Assembly: GCF_914767665.1 (NCBI RefSeq)
Contig: NC_059505.1
Coordinates: 34,779,506-34,843,505 of the forward strand
Source: Harmonia axyridis
Taxonomy: Eukaryota; Arthropoda; Insecta; Coleoptera; Coccinellidae
DNA: 64,000 nt
Direction of reading: 5' to 3'
Shown here in pieces: positions 13,191 to 24,502 of this stretch. Position 1 is the first letter of the stretch. Each line of letters starts with the position of its first letter. Below the pieces are notes generated by a model that did no database searches, had not been told where the DNA came from, and was given only the letters and a program-made list of their open reading frames with translations. The translations under genes and the position numbers were made by a program.

Positions 13191-13616
13191 GAATAGTTTA
13201 TGTTTGTCTGTCCGTCCCTAAGACTTCATGATAACTTTCTAAAGGAAATACCCAGGAACAGTAGAAACATGAAATTTCCAGGATAGGTTCGGATCCCAAA
13301 TACCAAGGATAAGTTTGTTAATGATAGAATACCGACTAGGGGTTCCGTAAATATGGTAGTCCAAAATTTTGTGTTAATTTCAAAACTGAATATTCAATTA
13401 AGGTTAAAACTTGCATTCAGTTCTGCGTTCAGTGTATTTAAACCTGAAACGTATCTACTATGATATTCCCAATTTCTTGTTATTGCGTTGAAGCTAGTCG
13501 GCACCACAGAACACAAAAAATTATGAAGAAATTATAGGAACTTAGTTAAAGCATGAAAAAATTCAAGTAATTTCCCTATTTGAATCATATTAGGAAAACT
13601 TTCATGATTTTATTAT

Positions 13617-14295
13617 GGTCCTACAGGAATATCGAAAACCGGTAGAAAGACAGGGTGGCTTAAATTACAAAAAAGTTATTTAGGAATGAGTGTGTTGGTA
13701 TGAACAGATCCGAAACATCTCCATTGGTTCCCGAGATATCTCAAAAAAACTAAAAATCGAGATTTTCTTCTTTTTCTGTTTTATTTGTTCTGGAGATAAC
13801 TTCACGAGATTTGGTTTATAGCCATTATCCAATATGATATTAGTAGTGTCTTCAGATTTTTTCTGTTTTCCATTGTTTCAAAGAGGTCATAGTCAAGTGA
13901 TGAATTCACATAACAACTGTGATACATTGTTGAATTCGTTATTTTTTTCTTTATCACCTCATAGTGAGAACCAATATGAGGTCCATAGGAAAAAAAAAAT
14001 TGACTATCGAGTCTCTGAAATAATGGAAAACAGAAAAAATTTGACAACACCATTAGAATCTCTATATTAGATTATGTCTATAAACCGAATTTCTTAAAGT
14101 TATCTCCAGAAACAAATGAGTTATACAGAAAAAAAGAAAATCTAGATTTTCAGAGTTTTTGAAAAATCTCGGGAATCATTGGAGATATTTTGGATCTGTT
14201 AACACCAAGACACAAATCCCTAAATAACACAACTTTTTTGTAATTCTAGCCACCCTCTGTAGCTCTAACGGTTTTCGATTTCCCTGTAGTGACCC
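13617..14295. mobile_element. Foldback (long inverted repeat) element, ~680 bp
   Basis: The left arm starts ggtcctacaggaatatcgaa and the right arm ends with its inverse (ttcgatttccctgtagtgacc). The pairing goes on for about 270 bases: ggtggcttaaattacaaaaa against tttttgtaattctagccacc, and tctgttttccattgtttcaa against its inverse near 14020. The centre is itself partly palindromic (agtgatgaattcac). The two short ORFs here are shadows of the repeat. Confidence 0.75.
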
Positions 14296-14999
14296 TCTAA
14301 ATAGTTCAAACCCTTTATTTGTAACTATTGGACCACAAAAATAAACGTGTTTCATTCGAATGAGAAATAAGAAGAAGAAGATCCGAATAGTTAGGTATAT
14401 GAGATGAATGATACAGCTTGCAACCTCTTGAATTTTTTCTTCTATTTTAAGACAAAATAGGACGTGAGATTCGATGTTTGTAGGTGAATGAAACTAGTAA
14501 ATTTTCGGAACACCGTTAGTTCTGAAGCATTGTAGAGGCATTAATTACATTTTAATTTAATACCTTCCATAGCATAATTATTAATTGGTCAAGTTCAGAT
14601 GTGTATCGGAAATACGAAATAGTGAGGTTCATATAATTATTATCGAAACTCCATTCCATGTATAATTTCGCTCTCTATATTTTAGAGTATCATTATGGCT
14701 TCGATTTTCTTGTCCGTATCCATTCCATTCCAGGAAGTGGAAATCCAGTGTTTATTTGATCTCAAAAATGTTTTGAGTGCATTTTTAACAATTCGCATTT
14801 TATGTAAATTGAATCTCAGATTTTTTTGTGGAATAACGAGGTGAAATTTTATCAAAATTACTAACTAATTTTATTATTTACTAATACTTCAGAGGTGAGA
14901 ATTGAGCTAGAAATGGCTATAGTAAAAATACAACTCAAATATACAGCGGAAATCACAATTCAAATTATAGCACCATTATGTACTCTGATGACAAATAAT

Positions 15000-15290
15000 A
15001 ATATTTTTTATTCGATAAAGTCAGCTTCAAGAATGATTCCTCCTCTAACTCTCAATATCATTTGAATAGGAAGTTTCATGTCTTCATGATCTTTATTAGA
15101 GCCAAATTTCTTTCCTTGTAGCTCAAAAAATCATTAATCACTGGTGATCAGATCAGGAGAATCAGCTGGGTGGCCAAGCATGGTTTTCATCTATTTGTGA
15201 AAAGGAGCATTGTAAAATTACAAGATGGCCACATTTGCTCAGACAAATTCAAAATTATGAATTGTAATCCTCAATTTTTTGGGAGGTATT
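15000..15290 (-). mobile_element. Mariner transposase C-terminal remnant
   Basis: Minus-strand reading gives HP(A)DSPDLITSD followed by a KKFGSN-like segment, a worn version of the HPPYSPDLAPSDYFLF box of mariner transposases, with frame breaks. Neither terminus is clear. Confidence 0.5.
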
Positions 15291-15379
15291 TTTTCAATGC
15301 TACATAGGCGTACAACTTCGATTCTGCGTTTTTTCAGAAATTCTAGGCTTTATTGTAGAAAACTGTAAAAACCTTCACT

Positions 15380-15486
15380 TTTCTCCAAATTCAGTCTTTT
15401 ACTACTTGCTATACTATCTCTATGTTTTATAAAAAAAATTGAAATTCAAACAGCTCCTTCTGGGTGTTGCAGTTTCTTTGTCAGTT
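15380..15486 (+). mobile_element. 3'-terminal fragment of a Tc1 element (same family as 58209-59577)
   Basis: Matches the last ~110 bases of the 58209 element: cttgctatactatct, agctccttctggatgttgcag and the closing gtcagtt all recur with few changes. Only the 3' end is present. Confidence 0.75.
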
Positions 15487-17303
15487 AGTATAAGTCAGAT
15501 AAATCTGCTTTGGTGAATTTTGGAGCAACAATACGTGAGGCGAACTATTGATTCATAGAATTCATATCATCCATAAATATCATTCCAGGAAATAAATTCT
15601 ATTCCTATTGTTGAAGAGTTATATGTGACGGTTTGTAAGGGTGAATACAAAAGATTGTCGAAATGCTCAAAACTTTCATATGGATGTGAAAAGTGCTGAA
15701 CACTATGCAGAAATAACAGTATTCCGAATAACAATAGACTGAAATTCCATGCTTTTTCTCGTAGGAAAGTTTATGTTTCGAACATTTCCATACACTAATT
15801 CAATTCAACAGATCTCCTAATCCTTTCATTCTAATCATAATGCGAAACAAAAATGATAATAATCAAACTGATTAAAATAGATAGGTAGGTATAGTTCTAT
15901 GTAAACATTTATTAGTCATGGAGTAGAATCTGCTACAGTTATGCCAAAATGGACATGGAGGTGAAACAGAATCTAACTTTGTAGATTTTTCTTTACCTCT
16001 CGCTGAGCGCAGAATAAATTGGTAGAAATTAAAGGCCTAAATTTTAAGTGGACAAACGAAGAGATATGCTTGACATCACATGGATGAATACGATAATCAC
16101 GTTCTCCCATTTAATAAATAAAGTACGACCAGTGTGAATTAGAACTGAATATTTGTTCGAGAAGTGATATCTAATCAGAGCTAAAACAAATAGACTGTAG
16201 AATTTAAATGATTCAGATATTCCAGCTTTCAGTTTCTATTCCATGAATAGAAGTATACCTAATTCTATTTGAAAACTAAACAAATCATATTGAACAACCA
16301 CTGTATTCACCTGATATAGCACTGGTTGGCATTTTGGAACGAATTTTTTCAACTAGATTTACTGCATTAGTAAACCCTGTAGAAATCATCACGTATGTGA
16401 AAGAACAATATGCTCTTCTAGGCATTTTTTATCTTGTGTAGAAAATATGGCAAACTCAATACAGGGTTATAGTCTAGCAATGTCTAAAAAAGCTGCTACT
16501 TGATTTCAAGTAGAAAGTTATTTTTCAGTTGAAACCCATTTTCTGGATTACTTATTTTGTCCAGAAGTTCCAGTAAAATATCAATTCATCTAATATTCGA
16601 GGAATCACCAAAAACCATTCGTATAGGCCAGAGTTATCAGAAAACTAGTTCTTGTAAAAATACATATCACTAATATGAATAGGTATTCTATGAAATCACG
16701 TTCAGATTTGACTTGATGAACATCGTTTCTATACTATATGATTTTTTTCCAACCCAAAACTTAAATGACCAATTTAAGTAATCTTTTTTCAGATATAAAA
16801 TATAATTTCATTAATTCAGACTTTAGAAAACAAATTACCAATTTCCGGTTGAGTCTACAAAGATTCTCAAGACACAACACGAAAATCTACTCTTCCTATG
16901 TATGCTGAACAAGTGCATCTGAGTTGTTCAAACAAACTAGTTGAAGTTATGTTGTATGGGAAGTTCCTGAAAGGCCAGCATGGTATTCAATTGACCTACC
17001 TAGTTGTTGTTTCACTACGTCTATCTTGTTTTGTTCAAGTTTGACTGCTCATCTCATTCTGTTACCAACAAAAGCTGGGAGTTGATATTTGTTGTTCAAA
17101 GTTTCAGAGTATGGGAAGGAGATAGGGAGACGAAGATCAATATATTTGGGAAAATTTGCAGAGTTTAGGATTAATTAATAATATTTCAGAGTATTATAAT
17201 AGTTCCTTGGATTTAATTCAAGAATGGTAATTCTATCTACTCACTTATATCTACTATTTCATATTATAAAGTGTTTTCCAATGAAAATAATACAATTAAA
17301 AAT
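15487..17303. other. Intergenic region, nothing recognised
   Basis: AT-rich sequence without ORFs of note, terminal repeats or transposase fragments that I can recognise. Confidence 0.4.
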
Positions 17304-17594
17304 GCTTATAATGGCAACATTGTGCATTATTTTTTGACATTCCTTTGTATAGCAGACAAATTTGGAAGTATATAGAGCTCAGTATTTGGTAATGGTTTTC
17401 TTGTATCGTCTGAAAATCACTTTCAAATCTTCGTCAATCGTGAATTTCTCTCAGTATTCACAAATAATCACCGATTTTGATGAAATAAGTCACAAATTGC
17501 TGAACGTTAGTGAATCATGATTAAATGACATAACATACTCACCAATGTCATAACAAATGTCAAAAATGTATACACAATGTTGCCATTATAATGC
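17304..17594. repeat. Short TIR element, ~290 bp
   Basis: gcttataatggcaacattgtg at 17304-17324 is the inverse of cacaatgttgccattata (with one extra base, ending 17594). There is no coding content. It may be a MITE or the leader of the transposase remnant that follows. Confidence 0.55.
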
Positions 17595-17644
17595 TGTCAT
17601 ATTTTGAAATTTGGCGAATATAAACTAGGTTATTCCTACTGAAA

Positions 17645-17885
17645 ATGAAACGATACACGTTTCAACATTGTATTGATCTTTGGAAATTCATTTGCAGTCA
17701 CAGTTTGCAGAACTGAAGCAGTTTTAGTCATGAAGCTCCTTCTCGGCCAACAATAGTGAATCTGGTAAAAAAATTACAGCTGTTGGGAGAAGTTACTGAT
17801 GGGAAGAAACGAAACCGTGTGCATCACTCAAGAACAACTGAGAATATCGCTGCTGTAACACATGATAATACAGAATTTCCTTCTT
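17645..17885 (+). mobile_element. Transposase N-terminal remnant with helix-turn-helix (DUF4817-like)
   Basis: The frame from ATG 17645 gives KRYTFQHCIDLWKF and stops. After a break it continues HEAPSRPTIVNLVKKLQLLG and HHSRTTENIAAVTHD. This pattern is typical of the N-terminal DNA-binding half of mariner-like transposases of the kind nested at 25093. The catalytic half is absent. Confidence 0.5.
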
Positions 17886-18154
17886 CCGATGAATGATCTT
17901 GCAATCGTGTGTAGGGAAAATTGAATTATAGAAAATGAAGAATATTGAAGGCCGATGAATATTGCACCAGTATTATATCTTATTTTTACATCCACATGAC
18001 ACTGATCAAAGAATGATTATCTATCACACCACAAGATACAAAGAGCGGTAGAGCATACAAAGTTTCAGTATTGCTTCGAAAACTAATTGGAATCACAAAC
18101 ATGTATTCCGCTGAAAATATTTGGCATTTAACACAAACTAGTTTCCTCAAGGTA

Positions 18155-18686
18155 ATAAACATAGATAGAGGAAGCATGTGTCATTTTCATTAAGCAGATT
18201 TTCTCCCGAACATGAACTAATTTGAGATGAAGCGAGCAGAAATGGAAATATATCAATGATACGATATTTCACTCAATTCGCGAGTTTCTCCACAAAGAAC
18301 GCTCTTCTTATGTCTATTGAAATCAATACCTAAATATATAAGAAATTCAGAAAACAAACTTCAAGAGCGCCAAACGACGTGACACAACCGATGACATTAG
18401 GAGAGCAAAAATTACCAAACCTTGGATTTCAGCAGGTAGATACAGAAAATAATAAATGTTCTGCTTATTATAAATTCGACAATAAGGAAAAATATCGGAT
18501 TTCAAATATTCAAATTTGCATATTCAATGGGGAATCACTCAAATAAATATATTTCATTCAATATAATATACATTCATAACAATATAGTCCAATTATGGAT
18601 TTGAAAATATATCACAACTCGGCAACGTAATCCAACCATGTTGGAGACAAATACAAATTGCACATACTCCCTCTATGTATGTTTAT
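18155..18686. mobile_element. TIR MITE, copy 2 (532 bp)
   Basis: ATAAACATAGATAGAGGAAG at the left pairs with the inverse of the right end (ctccctctatgtatgtttat). TA stands at both borders (18153-18154 and 18687-18688), the Tc1/mariner-type target duplication. Same family and orientation as 4263-4840. Non-coding. Confidence 0.8.
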
Positions 18687-19761
18687 TACTTTATGCAAAA
18701 TCGTTGGAATTTTCCATATGTTGAATTGTATAAACATCCGCTTCCAAAAAATCGAAAGTGAAGGTAGTGCTGTTCTCCTCTTCATGAAATAAAAAATGAT
18801 TTTATCCCTCTTTCAATGAGGGTAATAGAGAATTATATTTATACTGGTTGTGCTGTCATGTGTGTACAGTCGGTTTGGAGATTTTTATTGCAGAGAATTT
18901 TGACAAACGTAGCGAAGCGAAACAACCTTATGTTATGTTGTTTTTAAGAAACAAGATTGAAAAATGAAAAGGTGGCCATCTAACTCGGCCGAATTGCCGC
19001 CCCCTCAAATAGAGGCGCCTAAAACGGTTGATTGACTGTTTCACCATGAGGTATAAATTATAATTCTGATAAGAAATTCCAACTTTCTGGCTAAGCAAGC
19101 TATATTGGATCAACTAGTTCAAAATGAAAGCAATATTATATCCATCTTACGATTTGTTGATCAAAGTTTTACAGCAACCAGCCAGGGTGCAAAACTTTCT
19201 ATGAATCCCTTGAAACTTGCACAGCTTGATAAAATATTGATGACTTATCAAGTTTTCATGGAATTATTCCATATTTCGAGCGAATAATCTTGCTTTGAAG
19301 TTGTTCGCCAAATTAAATTAACATCCTGTATAAAAAAAAACCGAATTAATTACCAAGGCTCGGATTGTAACTTCATTAGGATACAATGAGAAGCGACTAA
19401 CCTCATTCTCTTTCGTAAAATATTCGCATGATGCACAAAGCGGAATTTCCGCTTTCAGTTGTTTTGTTTCCTGTCGACTCTTTTGAATGTCAACTTCCTA
19501 TCATACTTGAGGGCCTTAGGGGTTTATGAATAACAAAAAAGGGTTGATTTTTAACTGGGAAAAAGACGACGAAGACATTTTTGAGCTTCTTTATTTGTTA
19601 TTTATTTTTCTGTTCATTGAGTGCTCGTTTTCCAAACAGTATCCTTCATTATTTCATCACAATAACATTACTAGAACCATGGAAAATTCAAGAAGGATAT
19701 TGGAAAGATATACCCAATATTTTTGTGATTCTAGAAGTGTGTTGAGATTTTGCGTATATAT

Positions 19762-20575
19762 TAGATGTACAACTTTTCTTCCGCCGTTTTGCAATAGATG
19801 GTTGAAGCGTTAAGTGCTAGTCGAAATAAATAGATCGTAGATGTCATACAATAAACTTAGATATTTGTCAACATAACGCTTTCGAATTATTATTCGATTT
19901 GTGTCGGCATCATAAAGTTATTCTCGATTAAACATCAGCTTGTGACTCTTGTGAGCCAAATTCTCGTTATTTGCTGGGGATTTAATTTTCTTCTTGAATA
20001 TGAAGAAATCTGCGTCTGAGGCTCATCGAATGCTCTCAAATACCTGTAGTGAGGCTGCTTTTAGTGAAAGAACGTGCCAAGGGTGGTTTCAACGCATCAA
20101 GAACGTTGATTTTGACGTCGAAGACCAGCATGGCGGTGGAGAAGAGAAGGTTTTCGAAGATGCAGAATTGGTGGCACTACTTGATCAAGACTCGTGTCAA
20201 ACGCAACAAGAATTGGCAGGGTCATTGGGAGTGATGCAACAAGCCATTTCAAAATGCTTGAAAGTCATAGGAATGATTCAGAAACAAGAAAATTGGGTGC
20301 CGTACGAGTAGAATCCGAGAGATTTTGAACGGCGTTTGTTTGCTTGTGAACAGCTGCTTGCAAGCCAAAGACGAAAGGAATTTCTGCATCGCATTGTGAC
20401 TGGAGACGAAAATGAGTTCATTTCGATAATCTCAAGTGCAGAAAAACATGTGAATATTCCAGCCATGCTTCCACGTCGACGGCCAAACCGAATGTTCACG
20501 GTTCCAAGGTCATGCTCAGTATTTGATGGGACCAGCTCAGCGTAGTGTATTATGAGTTGTTGAAAATTTGTTTTC
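19762..20575 (+). mobile_element. Mariner remnant, N-terminal half
   Basis: A TIR-like start (gtacaacttttcttccgccg) is followed by frame 19994-20311 (KKSASEAHRMLSNT, SERTCQGWFQRIK, DFDVEDQHGG, QTQQELAGSLGV). The second helix-turn-helix and WVPYE end in a stop. Frame 20336-20545 continues FACEQLLASQRRKEFLHRI and VTGDENE, the first catalytic Asp. After CSVFDGTSSA the rest is deleted. Same family as the fragment at 63640-64000, judging by the shared end sequence. Confidence 0.75.
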
Positions 20576-21344
20576 ATCATCATTGGTACTGTCAGCTTGT
20601 TACAACTACTGTAGGAGTCTAGGACACCCTGTATAGATTATATGCAAGTTCCCAAGTCAGGTTATTTTATTAGCTATTTAGCTATATCGATTCAAATTTT
20701 GTACTTTTATGGATACACTTTCTACAATTTGAATAACTCAAAAAGTTCGTGTTGAATATGCTTCATTATAAACAAAAAAAAAATAGCCTTGAAACATTCA
20801 GGAGTTAAATTCCAATTATACTGAAGAAGATTAAGGTGTTCATGATTTATTACACGATTACAAATGGATGTAAACAATTTCCATCGCAATTCAGATTTGG
20901 CGTCTGTTATATGGAAATTGAAACACGAAGATGGTTTAGGATTTAACGAAAATTAGAACATAATTATACGAAGTTTCTCTCTGAGATGTTCACTCATTCT
21001 ATTATACTATGCCCGTACTAGTTACATATTTTTTTCACATTGTAAGTAGCTATAATTGCTTATCATGAAGTGAAAGATGTTGGGAACTTTTCTCATAGAA
21101 ATTGAAATGGAAATGTAAGATTTTTTCTAGATTAATTAAACACTGCTGGTACCAGATAATTGTTCTGTCATTTTATTGAAATAATTCATTAAATAGCATC
21201 TGATAAAAAGTGCTCATTCCATCAAAAGTATGTATATCCTTCTCCATTACCTAATTCCAATTGAATTAGACTTACCATAACTTTGTGATGTCAAATATTC
21301 TAAGTAAATATTATTAAAAAAGCTGTCATGCTGAATACCTCGAA

Positions 21345-22095
21345 GAAGCTTGACTTTATTTAAAGTCAAGCTCAAGTCAAGTAGTAGTTTTCCAATCTCA
21401 AGTCAACTCAAGTATTTATTTATCAAATACTTGAATCATATAAAGCTACTTGATTTTTGGCAGTTTTAATGTGTATAGTGTCATTAATAAAAAAATGATG
21501 AAATGAGAAGGAACCTTGCTAAAGGAACTTAGATAAATCCCTTCAAATCATAACAAAATAAATAACAATAAAAAAATTTATTTTCTTTGTATTTAGAAAC
21601 CTCTAGGCTTTGTTTGATTTCATAATTTTCCATTCTAAGACACATTATAGATTTATCGCCTAACCTATTGCAGATTTTTGTAACTGTAAAAGCATCTCTG
21701 GAAAATTGTCTTTCAACAGGAGCTGAAGATGCTGGCATTGATAAAAAATCCTTGATCATTTTGGCCAAGTTTCGAAAGATATTTCTGAGACTCCACATTC
21801 TACCAATAAAGTTCATAGAAATGTGAGAAAACTATTACTAAAATCACACTGTCGAATGCTTCAATCTCTCGGCACTGGAGGAATCCCCTTATTTAGCGCA
21901 CGAGATTGCAGAATTATATGCCGTGCGACGCGTGCACATCAAGCTCAAGTAATATCAAGTAGCTTGATATCAAGTCAAGCAATAAATATCTGAAATCAAG
22001 TCAAGTCAAGCTCAAGTATGTAATTTTTCACGAGCTTGATTTTCAAGTCAAGTAAGTGGTTAAAATGTCAAGATACTTGGCTTGATGAATCCCTA
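21345..22095 (-). mobile_element. hAT element remnant with CAAGT-rich ends, copy 1
   Basis: The minus frame 21816-21529 encodes the hAT C-terminal dimerisation domain (LAKMIKDFLSMPASSAPVER, QFSRDAFTVTKICNRLGDKS). Both flanks are dense in direct and inverted copies of TCAAGTCAAG / CTTGA. The right end is gatgaatcccta at 22095, a hAT-like TAGGG terminus in inverse. The catalytic core is missing. Confidence 0.75.
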
Positions 22096-24502
22096 ACACC
22101 CACACTAACAGCATATGTTTCCAGCGTGATATTTAGGTAAACCATCATAATTCAAGAAACCACACGAAATGAAACAAAAGGATCATTGCATGTGGAACCC
22201 TTAATCTCGTTTTCCAACCCCCAAAATGACTCACCTCATCCCTAACATCAGACGAAGAAAGACGGCCCTTCAACTTCAGTAATACCCCCAAACGTGAAAA
22301 GATTCACAAACAGGAATATTGCAAGTAAGGAAATATATCTCCCCATATCACGTTTATATAAGATTTATTCCTCAACAGCCCGTAATTACCCATCTTTCTG
22401 TTGTTATGAGGATTTCTAAGGGATAAAGATATTGAATTGTTTCTCGAGGGAATTGCCAAGGTAACAACGTTTTCTTCAATTTCACGAATATGCCACAACG
22501 ATTTTAATAACTCCGTATCTCAGAGAAGCGTCGATGTGTTTTTTTTTTGTTTTTCTCCCCCACGTTAGTCATGGGATTGAAGGCTCCCACAGAGTCTGCT
22601 CTGAAATTGGGAGATTATATTTTCTATCGGGGAATATGAGAGTACAGGTTTATGTATGGCTTTTCGTAATTTTTATTTGATTATATATTCGAGGATATTT
22701 TTTTTCGAAAAACTGTTTTTCATAGAAGAGAGACGCGTAGGTTCTGAAGCATCATTGATTATTAGGATCCTTTTATGCTTCTACTTCATTCATAATCAGG
22801 AGGAACATAAATTTGAAGCAAATAGAAAAGTTCTTTATTTTCTGATAAAACATTAGTTAGCAATTCATAAGTTAATAACATAAATTTCAATCTTCTGACA
22901 ATTTCCAAGATTGAAGGTGATTATTCATTGACTAGCGCAGCTAGGTCGAAAAGTCCCCATAATAATCATAATAAACAAAATAAACGTACCATATTTTTCA
23001 ATTTCCACTTTTTTCAATTATATAAGCAAGCTATCAAAAGCTACAGCTGACCAGTTAGCGGGCTATCCAAACGAATCCTCTTATTGGAAAACCCTTTATA
23101 TGAGCTACTATAATATCTGAATATTCGAATTTTAAAACTCCACACTTCACAGTATACCTACTCCATTTTCTGAAGTCAAATTAGTATGAAACACCTTTCG
23201 GAACATGTTTATTTCATGAACTTTAGATTTGAGAGGGCACAGCTAAAATATGGTAATTTATGTATAACCGACCCTTAATTTTATGACTTTATAAGATTTC
23301 CATTCTCCGGATTAAATCAAAAGCCTTTACGAATTTATAGAAAGTTCTCAGGAAATCTTGCAACATTTTTCATCGGTCATTTATGTTTTAAAAGTATGCT
23401 GAAATGCGTGCTTAAAAAATTCAGTTGTTTGCGTATCTATCAGAAGCTTCATAAATTGAAGGTGAACGTGATCCAACTTCTCTTATTGGAGTTATAAGTA
23501 TAAGTATTAAGGAGAAGAAAAAAAATCTCTATGTCTACTCAAAGTCTCTTATTATATGATTGCTCTGTTTGTTTTCTTTTGAATTAGCAGTGCCTCAAGA
23601 TGATCTCTTGAAGATCGAATCATATGTAACCATTTTAATAAAATACTTGGAATCGACATAGAGAGTTTTTTTCTTTCTCCTTCATATATAATCGTTATAA
23701 AATTATACACATGTCAATTATGTTTGGGAAAACTAGTAAAAATTCTCAAAAGCTCTACTTAATTTCTGTGTGGTGGTATTCTTGATGCAGTTCTCAATTT
23801 AGATCCTTGTGACTTCTAAGCCTGAAAACAAAATCAGGAAAGAAATACTGAAAGTTGCTTCGTCCTTGCGAAAAATATCCTTCAACTGAGGTTTATCATA
23901 GCACAATAACATTTTTCAGTCACTGTAACTGTATAGCCTGGATCATTTTAGATCATTAATGTGTTATCAAAATAATCACAGACAAAATACTACAGAAAGA
24001 ATACATATATGATATAACATAATCAAAAGATTAATTGAAAATTATTCCTATAACACTCTATTTCTTTTATTGAGTCATTTATCTGTCTGAATACCTATTT
24101 AGCCAATTTAAAAACACTTCAAACACTAATGACAATAAACATGAATTCCTGATAATTGAAAGAACAAACACAAGAGCAACTCGAGCAGAGAAGTGTGAAA
24201 AATTGATGCCTATTGCGATTATAACAGTTACACACGCTATAGGAGAATAGTAAATAAATCGTTTCAGTGGATATTCCATCTGAAGGCAGACAAATCTGAA
24301 TGAAGCGAAACATTCTCACTATATCAGTTTATCATGCAATTCAAATAGCTCTTTTATAAAAAAAATTATTACATTCAAAAATATATCTCAGTAGCTATCT
24401 CATCATCGAAGTTTTCGTAGGTACTAGGTTTTTTCTTCAATTTACTGAATTCGAGCATCTGAACAAACTTAAAGCTTTTTGATTTGCTTTGTATTCAAAA
24501 TA
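22096..24502. other. Intergenic region
   Basis: Contains the short inverted repeat at 23511. The part 22180-22330 is GC-richer and ends, on the minus strand, in a donor-like GAG/GTGAGT (about 22236), but no matching acceptor or long frame is visible. Confidence 0.4.
23511..23680. repeat. Short inverted-repeat element, ~170 bp
   Basis: ggagaagaaaaaaaatctct at 23511 is nearly the inverse of the end gagagtttttttctttctcc (to 23680), with a further match to gacatagagag. No coding content; MITE-like. Confidence 0.5.

Noticed and set aside
13802..14070. Two opposite ORFs of about 80 codons
   Set aside because: They lie in the foldback element and mirror each other because of the inverted repeat.
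19526..19813. 95-codon plus ORF
   Set aside because: Composition is AT-driven and the frame runs into the mariner terminus at 19768.
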